Source of the DNA: Salinisphaera sp. UBA1666 | GTDB taxonomy: Bacteria; Pseudomonadota; Gammaproteobacteria; Nevskiales; Salinisphaeraceae | Length of the DNA stretch: 19,211 nt | Assembly (NCBI GenBank): GCA_002320455.1 | Contig: DCKU01000125.1 | Span: 1 to 19,211 of the forward strand | Reading direction: 5' to 3' | Part shown: in pieces, positions 7,391 through 14,831 of the stretch | How the letters are laid out: every line of letters starts with the position of its first letter | How positions within the stretch are numbered: the stretch's first letter is position 1 | Made by a program: the position numbers and the translations under genes | Notes under the pieces: model-generated | Database searches by the model: none | Seen by the model: the letters and a program-made list of their open reading frames with translations, nothing else | Told to the model about the DNA's origin: nothing

Positions 7391-7508
7391 GGTCACACCG
7401 GCGCGCCACCCTGTATCAGAAGTGCCGTATCCGTGACGGCTCTGCAACGGCTTCGAGGGTATGCCTCGTGCCGTGACCGGCGACAGGCCCGCTCTGCGCC
7501 GGTTTTTT
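7391..7508 (+). other. Candidate structured RNA or attenuator between murB and aidB
   Basis: Within the 213-base gap 7363-7575 three stem-loops follow one another: GCCGT (7424-7428) with ACGGC (7436-7440); a two-part stem ACGGC/GCCGT (7447-7451 with 7470-7474) continued by CGAGG/CCTCG (7454-7458 with 7464-7468); and an intrinsic terminator (7476-7508). GGTCAC (7391-7396) can pair with GTGACC (7473-7478), and ACCGGCG occurs at both 7397-7403 and 7476-7482, so two segments compete for the terminator 3' arm. It matches no riboswitch class I know. It could be a murB 3' UTR, a small RNA or a leader controlling aidB. Confidence 0.4.
7476..7508 (+). terminator. Intrinsic terminator after murB, upstream of aidB
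   Basis: ACCGGCG (7476-7482) pairs with CGCCGGT (7497-7503) across a 14-base loop, and a run of six T residues (7503-7508) follows immediately. The site is 114 bases after the murB stop and 68 bases before the preferred aidB start, so it should separate the two units unless anti-terminated. Confidence 0.8.
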
Positions 7509-7575
7509 ATGTCATGACGCCGCCGCCTGAATCGTGCTAACTCTGCCTACCGACCTGCACGATCGGCGACATCGC

Positions 7576-9234
7576 ATGATTTACGATAGTTATCGCCCGC
7601 GTGATGTCTTTACCACGCATACGGTGACCAACCAGCCCGAGGCGTTGGTCGATATCAACGCCGCCGCCACGGATCCGGCCCTACAGGCGGCCCTGGCGCG
7701 CGAAGGCGCGGGCTGGGGCCGGGATCAGCTCGATATCTACGGTCGCCTGGCCGCCAGCCGACTGCTGCGCGCCGGCGAGGCCGCCAACGCCAATCCGCCG
7801 GCGCTGGTGCGCTACGATGCCGGTGGCCGTCGCATCGACGAGGTCGATTTTCATCCGGCCTATCACGAATGCATGACTCTGGCCCGTCAGCACGGGCTAC
7901 ACGCGTTGAGTTGGACCGAGCCGCGCGTCGGTGCGCAGGTACTGCGCAGCGCCTTGTTTTACCTGCACAACCAATTCGAGGCCGGTACCGCCTGCCCCAC
8001 CACCATGACCCATGCCGCCGTGCCGGTGCTGCAAGCTGCCGGTCCGGCGTATGCCGGCTGGTGCGACAAGATCCTGGCCGGAGACTACGACCCGAGAGCC
8101 CGCCCGATAACCGACAAGCGCGCTGCCACGATCGGCATGGGCATGACCGAAAAACAGGGCGGCTCGGACGTACGCGCCAACACCACGCGGGCCGAACCCG
8201 TCGCCGACGATCGCTATATCCTGACCGGGCATAAATGGTTCTTTTCGGCGCCCATGAGCGATGCGTTTCTGGTGCTGGCCCAGGACCAGTCGCCGGGCAC
8301 GCCGGGACTGTCCTGTTTCTTTCTGCCGCGCTGGCGCGCAGACGGCACGCGCAATGCCATTGAGCTGAATCAGCTCAAGGACAAGCTGGGCGACCGGGCG
8401 AATGCCTCGGCCGAAGCCGAATTTCACGCCGCGGACGCGTGGCGGCTGGGCGCGCCCGGCCGCGGCGTGGCCACGATCCTGAATATGGTGGCCCAGACCC
8501 GGCTCGACTGCATGCTGGGTTCGGCGGCGCTGATGCGACAAGCGCTGGTCCAGGCGGTGCACCACGCCCGCCAGCGCCAGGTCTTTGGCACGCGGCTGGT
8601 CGACCAGCCCCTGCAGGCCGAAGTCCTGGCCGATCTGGCCCTGGAATCCGAGGCCGCGCTGGCGCTGAGCTTACGCCTGGCGCGGGCCTTCGAGGGCCAC
8701 AGCGCACACGACACGCAGCTCGCCCGTCTGGCCACGCCCATCGGCAAATACTGGGTCTGTCGCGCGGCCCCGACCTTCGTCAACGAGGCACAGGAATGCC
8801 TGGGCGGTGCCGGCTATATCGAGACCTCGATGCTCCCGCGGTTGTTTCGTCAATCGCCGCTGAACTCGATCTGGGAAGGCGCCGGCAATATCCAGTGTCT
8901 GGACATGCTGCGCGCGCTTGAGCGTGCGCCGGAGGCCAAGGCGGCGCTGTTCGACGAGCTGGATCAGGCCGCAGGCCGACACGACGCATTCGATGCGCAC
9001 GTCGAGCGGCTGAAAACCCGGCTATACACCACCCCCGACCCGGCAGCCGCCCGCCGCGTGGCCGGCGATGCCGCCCAGGCCCTGCAGGCCGCCATCCTGT
9101 TGCGCAGCAACGACAGCTGGGTCGGCGAGGCGTTTTGTGACGCCCGTCTCGGCGTCAACGGCTCCAGGGCCTACGGCACGGCTGAGCTGGGCGCCCTGCG
9201 CGAGGCTCTCATCGAGCGCGCTTTTCCTGAATGA
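7576..9234 (+). CDS. aidB: AidB-type acyl-CoA dehydrogenase family flavoprotein
   Basis: E. coli AidB is a flavoprotein of the acyl-CoA dehydrogenase family induced in the Ada response to DNA alkylation; it binds DNA and shows weak isovaleryl-CoA dehydrogenase activity. The 552-aa product has the AidB N-terminus (THTVTNQP, then LAREGAGW, ANANPPALVRYD), the flavin loop IGMGMTEKQGGSD (TEKQGGSD at about 191-198), HKWFFSAPMSD, LKDKLGDRANAS, and NSIWEGAGN with the ACAD catalytic-type glutamate at about 434. Length is close to the E. coli protein (541 aa), including the extra C-terminal domain linked to DNA binding. The ATG at 7576 fits the family; a GTG at 7534 would add 14 residues. No ada, alkA or alkB gene is near, so control by Ada cannot be claimed. 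Confidence 0.9.
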   Translation: MIYDSYRPRDVFTTHTVTNQPEALVDINAAATDPALQAALAREGAGWGRDQLDIYGRLAASRLLRAGEAANANPPALVRYDAGGRRIDEVDFHPAYHECMTLARQHGLHALSWTEPRVGAQVLRSALFYLHNQFEAGTACPTTMTHAAVPVLQAAGPAYAGWCDKILAGDYDPRARPITDKRAATIGMGMTEKQGGSDVRANTTRAEPVADDRYILTGHKWFFSAPMSDAFLVLAQDQSPGTPGLSCFFLPRWRADGTRNAIELNQLKDKLGDRANASAEAEFHAADAWRLGAPGRGVATILNMVAQTRLDCMLGSAALMRQALVQAVHHARQRQVFGTRLVDQPLQAEVLADLALESEAALALSLRLARAFEGHSAHDTQLARLATPIGKYWVCRAAPTFVNEAQECLGGAGYIETSMLPRLFRQSPLNSIWEGAGNIQCLDMLRALERAPEAKAALFDELDQAAGRHDAFDAHVERLKTRLYTTPDPAAARRVAGDAAQALQAAILLRSNDSWVGEAFCDARLGVNGSRAYGTAELGALREALIERAFPE

Positions 9235-9277
9235 AAGATGTCATCAAGCGCTGATATAAAGGTATACGCCAATAATC

Positions 9278-9308
9278 TTGACGGCTGACTATCTAAATAG
9301 GCTAATAT
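9278..9308 (+). promoter_or_regulatory. Candidate promoter of the marR-efflux operon
   Basis: A -35-like TTGACG (9278-9283) and a -10-like TAATAT (9303-9308) are separated by 19 bases, slightly longer than ideal, in the AT-rich gap 9235-9336. Predicted transcription would start near 9315, leaving a leader of about 20 bases with no evident Shine-Dalgarno before the GTG at 9337. Confidence 0.45.
9289..9300. promoter_or_regulatory. Candidate MarR operator (imperfect palindrome)
   Basis: CTATCTAAATAG is palindromic at 10 of 12 positions and lies in the spacer between the predicted -35 and -10, where a bound repressor would block RNA polymerase. MarR proteins commonly bind short AT-rich palindromes at their own promoters. 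The assignment to the adjacent regulator is inference. Confidence 0.35.
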
Positions 9309-9332
9309 CGCGCCACCCGATCATATCGCGCC
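9305..9332. repeat. Direct repeat ATATCGCGCC at the marR start region
   Basis: The ten bases ATATCGCGCC occur at 9305-9314 and again at 9323-9332, 18 bases apart. The first copy overlaps the -10-like element and the second ends 4 bases before the marR start codon. They could be a second regulator-binding array or a chance duplication. Confidence 0.4.
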
Positions 9333-9336
9333 TACC

Positions 9337-9774
9337 GTGTCTGTCCGCCTGCCTGACTCTATCCGCGCTCGTTTGCCGTATCTGCTCTCTCGCGCCTATC
9401 AGCGCCAGTTAGCGCTGTTCGCCCGGCATACGAGCGCATTGGATGTCTCCGGGCGCGAGTACGCGGTGATGTTGTTGCTTGAAGCCCACGAGCGGCTTTG
9501 GCAGAGCCAGATCGCTGAAGCGCTGGGCCTGGATCGCACGACGGTGACCTATCTCGTGGATGCCATGGAGCAGCGCGGATTGGCCGCTCGCCAACGCGAC
9601 CCGGCCGATCGGCGCGCTCACGTCATCGCCCTAACCCAGGCCGGCGTGGAGCGCCTGGCCGCACTCGCACCGGCCGTGCGCGCGGCCCGCGACGAGCTGC
9701 TCGCCCCGTTGTCAGCCGACGAACAGGACCAGCTTCGCGGCTTGTTGATTCGTCTGAACCAGGAGCCTGTCTGA
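9337..9774 (+). CDS. MarR family transcriptional regulator of the efflux operon
   Basis: This is a 145-aa dimeric winged-helix regulator. The helix-turn-helix QSQIAEALGLDRTTVTYLVD lies at about 56-75, followed by the wing GLAARQRDPADRRAHVIALT, where the DxRxxxxxLT signature is intact. The start is a GTG without a clear ribosome binding site, placed just after a promoter-like sequence. Its stop overlaps the tolC-like gene by one base (TGATG), so regulator and pump are co-transcribed; this is the usual layout for a repressor that controls its own operon and is released by a pump substrate. No ligand can be inferred. Confidence 0.92.
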   Translation: MSVRLPDSIRARLPYLLSRAYQRQLALFARHTSALDVSGREYAVMLLLEAHERLWQSQIAEALGLDRTTVTYLVDAMEQRGLAARQRDPADRRAHVIALTQAGVERLAALAPAVRAARDELLAPLSADEQDQLRGLLIRLNQEPV

Positions 9775-11186
9775 TGCGCCCCCGAGGCTCGTTTTCGACC
9801 TATGTGCCGGGTGTCCTGCTCGTCGTCGGGCTGGTTACGGGGCTGCCCGGCCCGGCGCATGCCGCCGCGGGCGAGGCCCGCCCCCTATCGCTCGAAGCGG
9901 CCATCGACGGGGCGCTGGCGCATAACGTGGACGCGCTGCTGGCGCGGGCCAACGAAGACGATGCCGCCGGCCAGCGCGTGACAGCGCGAGCAGCGTTCTT
10001 GCCGCATCTGTCGGGCCAGGTCTCTCAGCAACGGCGTCAGACCAATCTGGCGGCCCAGGGCTTCGACTTCGGCTCGGATCTCGGCGGCGGCGCGGGCGAT
10101 GCACTGGCTGCGACGGGCATCGATCTGAATTTTCCGACGACGGTGACCTATAACGTCTTCGATGCCCGCGCCCATCTGCGCCAGACCCTGTTCGACTACA
10201 GCGCCTGGCAGACCTACAAACAGGCCAAGGTCGGCGAGCGGGCGGCGCGCGCACGCAGCGAAGTGGCCGAGGAACAAGTCGCGGCCCAGGCCGAGCTGGA
10301 CTATATCGCCCTGGCCTCGGCCAACGCCGAGATCGAAGCCGCCCAGGCCGATATCGACCAGGCTGAGGCGCTGTTGAAGCTGGCCCGCGACCAGGAAACC
10401 GTGGGCGTGGCCACCGGGCTCGATGTCACCCGCGCGCGCTCGCGCCTGGCCGAAAACCGGGCTCGTCTGGCCCAGCGACGCACCGAGGCCGCGCGTGCCC
10501 GAATCCGTCTGGCACGCACGGTCGGTCTGCCGCTGGGCACACCGATTCGCTTGACGGATGCCCTGGTCTTTCGGCCGATGCCGCTGGGCAGCGTCGACGG
10601 CGATATCGCCACGGCCTTCGGCCGGCGCGCCGAGCTCACCATGGCCCGGCTGCGCATCGATCAGAGTTCTCATGCCCTGGCCTCGGCCAAGGGCCAGCGC
10701 CTGCCCACGGTGGGCGTGGAGGCAGCCTACGGCGAGTCGGGCAACACGCCCGGCGAGAACGCACGGCCGACGTATGCCGTGGGGGCCACGCTCAACGTGC
10801 CCATCTTCGACGGCGGGGCTATCAGCGGCCGGGTGGACTCGGCCGCCAGCCAGCTCAACCAGCAGCGGATACGCTTTCGCGACACCCAGGACGAGGTCGA
10901 GGCCGACGTGCGCACCTCGCGTGAGACGCTCACCCATCTGGACGCACAGGTTCGCGCGGCCCGCAGTAACGAGACCCTGGCCGAGCAGGAGCTCGCGCGC
11001 TCGCAGGATCGTTTTGCCAACGGAGTGACCGACAACGTCGAGGTGGTGGAGGCCCAGACTTCGCTCGCCGCAGCGCGTAGCCGGCGCATCAATGCCCTGG
11101 CCGAATTCACCCGCGCCCGGATCAACCGGGCCGCGGCTCTGGGCCGGGCCCGTCAATTCTCTCTCAACCATCCGATGCGCCCATGA
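9774..11186 (+). CDS. TolC family outer-membrane efflux channel
   Basis: This is the outer-membrane component of a tripartite pump. The 470-aa protein begins with a signal peptide (hydrophobic segment GVLLVVGLVTGL, cleavage likely after AHA near residue 30), then the first TolC repeat (SLEAAIDGALAHN). Long alanine/glutamine-rich helices follow that would form the periplasmic coiled coils (about 160-240 and 360-440). The two halves show the internal duplication of the family: LDVTRARSRLAENRARLAQ in the first and NVEVVEAQTSLAAARSR in the second. The gene starts within the marR stop and its own stop overlaps the next start (ATGA), so marR, channel, adaptor and transporter form one translationally coupled operon. 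No lipoprotein cysteine follows the signal peptide. Confidence 0.93.
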   Translation: MRPRGSFSTYVPGVLLVVGLVTGLPGPAHAAAGEARPLSLEAAIDGALAHNVDALLARANEDDAAGQRVTARAAFLPHLSGQVSQQRRQTNLAAQGFDFGSDLGGGAGDALAATGIDLNFPTTVTYNVFDARAHLRQTLFDYSAWQTYKQAKVGERAARARSEVAEEQVAAQAELDYIALASANAEIEAAQADIDQAEALLKLARDQETVGVATGLDVTRARSRLAENRARLAQRRTEAARARIRLARTVGLPLGTPIRLTDALVFRPMPLGSVDGDIATAFGRRAELTMARLRIDQSSHALASAKGQRLPTVGVEAAYGESGNTPGENARPTYAVGATLNVPIFDGGAISGRVDSAASQLNQQRIRFRDTQDEVEADVRTSRETLTHLDAQVRAARSNETLAEQELARSQDRFANGVTDNVEVVEAQTSLAAARSRRINALAEFTRARINRAAALGRARQFSLNHPMRP

Positions 11187-12376
11187 GTGCCACCGATCAC
11201 GACACCGCGTCCGAGGCGGGCCCGAACGAACCGGCCCAGAACAAAAAGAAGAAAGGCCGACGCGCCGCGCTCATCGCGGTGATCCTCATCACCCTGCTGG
11301 GCCTCGCCTGGCTGGGCTGGTGGTTCCTGCATCGGCATCTGGTGAGCACCGACGATGCCTACGTCAAGGCCGATATCGCCCAGATTGCCCCGCGCGTGAC
11401 GGGCACGGTGGCCAAGGTCTTCGTGCGCGACAACGAGCACGTCGCCGCCGGTGATGTGTTGTTCACCCTGGACCCGGCGGATTTCCAGACGGATCTGGCC
11501 AAGGCAGAGGCCAATCTAGAGGCGGCGCGCGCCTCCTATGCCGCCAGCCAGCGGGATTTGTCGGTGACGAAGAAGACCTCGTCGGCGGATATCGACAACG
11601 CGAAGGCCGCGCTCGAATCCGCCCGCGCCGAGGCACAGCGCGCCCGGGCCGATGCCAAACGCTACGAAGCGCTGTATGCCAAGCGCGAGGTCTCGGAGCA
11701 GTCGCTGGATCAGCGTCGTACCCAGGCAAGCCAGGCCGAGGCCCAGGTTCGCCAGGCTCGGGCCCAGCTCGCCCAGGCGCAGGCATCGCCCGACCGGATC
11801 GAGCTCAAGGCCTCGCAGGCGTCTTCGGCCGAAGCCAAGATCGCCCAGGCCAAGGCCCAGCTCACTCAGGCCCGGCTCAACCTGTCCTATACCGAGGTAC
11901 GGGCCCCGCACGACGGCAAGATCGCCCAGAAGACGGTGGTGCCGGGCAGCCACGTCAGTGCCGGTCAGGCGGCGATGGCGGTGGTCGAGAACGAACCCTG
12001 GGTCGTGGCCAACTTCAAGGAGACCCAACTGGATCGCGTGCGCATCGGCCAGCCGGTCTCCATGGAGGTCGATGCCTATCCGGGTCGGGAATTTGACGGC
12101 CGCGTGGAGTCTATCCAGGCCGGCACCGGGGTGACCTTTTCTCTGTTGCCGCCGCAGAACGCCACGGGCAACTTCGTGAAGATCGTGCAGAGGGTGCCGG
12201 TCAAGATCGTGTTCACCCATCCCGATCAGCTGCGCGGGCCGGATATCTCCCCCGGGCTGTCGGTGGTGCCGACGATCAACACCGCCGGTGAGATCGAACC
12301 CATTGATCGCAGTCGTACCGAGGGCACCGAGGTGGCCACGCCACCGGCGGCGCTTAGCGATAACTCCGCCTCGTGA
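11183..12376 (+). CDS. EmrA/HlyD-type membrane fusion protein (efflux adaptor)
   Basis: This periplasmic adaptor connects the inner-membrane transporter with the outer-membrane channel. The 397-aa protein has a short basic cytosolic tail (KKKKGRRAA), one membrane segment at about 32-52, and the EmrA hallmark VSTDDAYVKADIAQIAPRV. A half-lipoyl motif (DNEHVAAGDVLFTLD) precedes a long alpha-helical hairpin (about 100-215) rich in Ala, Gln and Arg. The second lipoyl half LSYTEVRAPHDGKI follows, then a beta-barrel domain with NFKETQLDRVRIGQPV. Two lipoyl halves flanking a coiled coil and an N-terminal anchor match EmrA, which pairs with MFS transporters. Overlaps of 4 bases on both sides (ATGA before, GTGA after) support coupled translation. 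Confidence 0.94.
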   Translation: MSATDHDTASEAGPNEPAQNKKKKGRRAALIAVILITLLGLAWLGWWFLHRHLVSTDDAYVKADIAQIAPRVTGTVAKVFVRDNEHVAAGDVLFTLDPADFQTDLAKAEANLEAARASYAASQRDLSVTKKTSSADIDNAKAALESARAEAQRARADAKRYEALYAKREVSEQSLDQRRTQASQAEAQVRQARAQLAQAQASPDRIELKASQASSAEAKIAQAKAQLTQARLNLSYTEVRAPHDGKIAQKTVVPGSHVSAGQAAMAVVENEPWVVANFKETQLDRVRIGQPVSMEVDAYPGREFDGRVESIQAGTGVTFSLLPPQNATGNFVKIVQRVPVKIVFTHPDQLRGPDISPGLSVVPTINTAGEIEPIDRSRTEGTEVATPPAALSDNSAS

Positions 12377-13971
12377 GCGATACGGCGGCCAGCCCAGATC
12401 CGGCGGCCATCGCCGCCGGCGCCGAATACCCGCCCGGCCGCTGGCTGATCGCTGGCGTGGTCGGTCTGGCGGCGTTCATGGAGGTTCTGGATATCTCCAT
12501 CGCCAACGTCAGCCTGGCGCATATCGCCGGCTCGCTGTCGGCCAGTCAGGACGAAGCCACCTGGGTCCTCACCGCCTATCTGGTGGCCAATGCGGTGGTT
12601 CTACCGGCCTCGGGCTGGTTTTCACAGGTCTTTGGCCGACGGCGCTATTTCATCGGCTCCATCGTGGCATTCTCGCTGGCCTCGCTGGCCTGCGGGCTGG
12701 CGCCGTCGCTGGGGTGGCTCGTGTTCTTCCGGATTATCCAGGGCGCCGCCGGCGGCGGCCTGCAGCCGGTGGCCCAGGCGATTCTGGCCGACTCGTTCCC
12801 GGCCAGCCAGCGCAGCATGGCGTTTTCGATCTATGGCATCGCGGTGGTCTTTGCCCCGGCCATCGGGCCGACGCTGGGCGGCTGGATCACCGACAACGTG
12901 TCCTGGCACTGGATCTTTCTGCTGAACGTCCCGGTCGGCGGCGTACTCATCGCCCTGTCCCTGGCGCTGGTGCGTGATTCGGCGGCCTATGAAAAAGCCC
13001 GTCAGGCCAAGATGGCCGGCGGCTTTCGCGTGGACTATATCGGCTTTGCCCTGCTGATCGTGGGCTTAGGGTGTCTGCAGGTGCTGCTGGATCGCGGCCA
13101 GCAGGAAGACTGGCTGGCCTCGCCGTTCATCACCACGATGGCGGTCATGGCAGGGCTGTCGATCCTGGCGCTCGTCATCTGGGAGCCCATGCAGGATGAT
13201 CCGATCATGGATCTTAGGCTGTTCAAGTATCGCAACTTCGCGATCTCGAGCCTGATGATGTTCATGTTGGGCTTCGTGCTGTTTGGCTCTACGCTGCTGA
13301 TTCCGCAGTTCGTGCAGCGCGTGCTGGGCTATACGGCCACCCTGGCGGGCTTGGTGATTTCGCCCGGGGGGCTGGTTATCGTGTTCATGATGCCGATCGT
13401 TGGCGTGCTCTCGGGCAGGATCGATGCGCGCTGGATGGTCGGCGGCGGGCTGGCCGTGGTCGCGCTGTCGATGTTTCATATGACCACGTTCAATCTGGAC
13501 AGCTCCTTCACCCAGCTGGTGGCCGCTCGCTGTCTGCAGACGCTGGGCCTGGCCTTTATCTTCATTCCCATCACCAGTATCGCCTACGTGGGCGTGCCGG
13601 CGGACAAGACCGACCAGGTCAGCGCGCTGGTCAATCTCATGCGCAACGTGGGCGGCAGCGTGGGCATCTCTCTGGTCACGACTTGGCTGGCGCGACGCGG
13701 GCAATATCACCAGAACGTGTTGGTCGAGAACGTGACCCCCTACGATCACCAGACCCAGAGCCTGACCGATCAGCTCACCCAGCATTTCATGGCCGCCGGG
13801 GCATCGATGGATGCCGCGCGCCAGCAGGCCCAGGCCACGATCGGTGACCTGGTGAGCTCGCAGGCCCAGCTGCTGTCGTTTCTCGATGACTACTGGATTC
13901 TGGGCGTCGTGATCGCGGCCCTGGTGCCGGTTTCGCTATTGATGTCGTCGGGCAAGCACCACGAGAGCTAG
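12373..13971 (+). CDS. EmrB/QacA-type DHA2 drug:proton antiporter (MFS)
   Basis: This inner-membrane transporter expels toxic compounds using the proton gradient and completes the tripartite pump. The 532-aa protein has about 14 hydrophobic segments, the DHA2 layout. Visible motifs are LDISIANVSLAHI in the first membrane helix (DHA2 motif D1), GWFSQVFGRRR in loop 2-3 (motif A), and FAPAIGPTLGGWI in helix 5 (antiporter motif C). The start is GTG inside the stop of the adaptor gene (GTGA). Its stop codon shares bases with the stop of the convergent MBL-fold gene, so no separate terminator fits between them. Substrate is unknown; related EmrAB pumps export uncouplers, organic acids and hydrophobic drugs. 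Confidence 0.94.
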   Translation: MSDTAASPDPAAIAAGAEYPPGRWLIAGVVGLAAFMEVLDISIANVSLAHIAGSLSASQDEATWVLTAYLVANAVVLPASGWFSQVFGRRRYFIGSIVAFSLASLACGLAPSLGWLVFFRIIQGAAGGGLQPVAQAILADSFPASQRSMAFSIYGIAVVFAPAIGPTLGGWITDNVSWHWIFLLNVPVGGVLIALSLALVRDSAAYEKARQAKMAGGFRVDYIGFALLIVGLGCLQVLLDRGQQEDWLASPFITTMAVMAGLSILALVIWEPMQDDPIMDLRLFKYRNFAISSLMMFMLGFVLFGSTLLIPQFVQRVLGYTATLAGLVISPGGLVIVFMMPIVGVLSGRIDARWMVGGGLAVVALSMFHMTTFNLDSSFTQLVAARCLQTLGLAFIFIPITSIAYVGVPADKTDQVSALVNLMRNVGGSVGISLVTTWLARRGQYHQNVLVENVTPYDHQTQSLTDQLTQHFMAAGASMDAARQQAQATIGDLVSSQAQLLSFLDDYWILGVVIAALVPVSLLMSSGKHHES

Positions 13972-14831
13972 GGCATGCCGCCGGGGGCACACCAACCCAC
14001 ACGATGCTCTTGCGCCCGGCCCTGCTCGGCCAGATAGATCAGATGAGCCAGCACCTGGCGCGCGGCCACGGGCACCAGCGCTGACTCGAGCTCGGGATAG
14101 AGCCGGGCCACGAGCGCTTCAGGCGTTTTCGGGGTATGGGATAGGCAGTCGTGGATCTGAGCTTCCCGCATCAACCGATGCGCCCGCACCCGAGTGATTT
14201 CATCGATGGGGGTCGCGATGAGTCCGCCGTGCGCCGGGGCAATCGTGGCGGGCGCGAGGTCGGCGAGCCCGTCTAACGTGGCCAGATACGCGCCCATGTG
14301 CCCGTCCGGCGGCAGGATGACCACGGTCGCGGCCTGCATCAGCGTATCGCCGGCCACTAGCAGCCCCGTGTCGTCCACGAGAAACACGACATGGTCGGCG
14401 GCATGCCCCGGGCTGTGGTGGACACTCAGCCGGACGTCGCCACAGACGAGCCGCTCGCCGTCGGCCAGCGGCTGACAATCGGTCAGCTCGATATCGTGTT
14501 CGGCGGCCACCGGCTTGGGCCAGGCGCGCACGGGCGCGCCCGTCATCGCGGCCAGACGCATCGCCCCGGCGGCGTGATCCACGTGTCGATGGGTCAGACA
14601 GATGGCTTGTACATCGGGTCCGGCCAGCGCGGCCAGCGTTTCGAGATGCGTTGCATCCTCTGGGCCGGGGTCCACGATCACGGATGCTGGTCCGCCGATG
14701 ACATAGCTGTTGGTGCCCGGCCCGGTCATCGGCGAGGGATTGGGCGCAAGCAGTCGTTGTACGCCCGGGGCCAGCGTGGTTGGCCGGCCAACGACCAGCC
14801 CGGCTCGGTCATCATGCGGCTCAGTCGGCAT
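13968..14831 (-). CDS. Metallo-beta-lactamase-fold hydrolase (LACTB2/RNase Z-like group)
   Basis: This is a predicted cytosolic dinuclear-zinc hydrolase of unknown substrate. The 287-aa protein holds the fold's metal ligands: HRHVDH at 81-86, H143 in HSPGHAADH, D162 in VAGDTLM and H201 in APAHGGL. The opening NPSPMTGPGTNSYVIGG and a C-terminal winged-helix-like region resemble LACTB2-type proteins, some of which cut RNA while others act on small esters or thioesters. The preferred ATG has AAGG six bases before it and overlaps the Nudix stop by 11 bases; an ATG at 14852 would add seven residues. It follows the Nudix gene in a two-gene operon. There is no signal peptide, so a role as a secreted beta-lactamase is unlikely. 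Confidence 0.88.
   Translation of the reverse strand: MPTEPHDDRAGLVVGRPTTLAPGVQRLLAPNPSPMTGPGTNSYVIGGPASVIVDPGPEDATHLETLAALAGPDVQAICLTHRHVDHAAGAMRLAAMTGAPVRAWPKPVAAEHDIELTDCQPLADGERLVCGDVRLSVHHSPGHAADHVVFLVDDTGLLVAGDTLMQAATVVILPPDGHMGAYLATLDGLADLAPATIAPAHGGLIATPIDEITRVRAHRLMREAQIHDCLSHTPKTPEALVARLYPELESALVPVAARQVLAHLIYLAEQGRAQEHRVGWCAPGGMP

Noticed and set aside
7441..7475. Possible tRNA T-arm (TTCGAGG) in the gap after murB
   Set aside because: The flanking five bases do not pair as a T-stem, and no acceptor, D or anticodon arms can be assembled around it.
9885..11171. A 428-codon open frame antisense to the tolC-like gene
   Set aside because: It lies wholly opposite a well-supported outer-membrane channel gene, has no recognisable domain, and long antisense frames are expected at this GC content.
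13968..14831. Secreted class B beta-lactamase linked to the efflux operon (a resistance island)
   Set aside because: There is no signal peptide, the sequence fits LACTB2-like hydrolases, and it is on the opposite strand in an operon with a Nudix gene.
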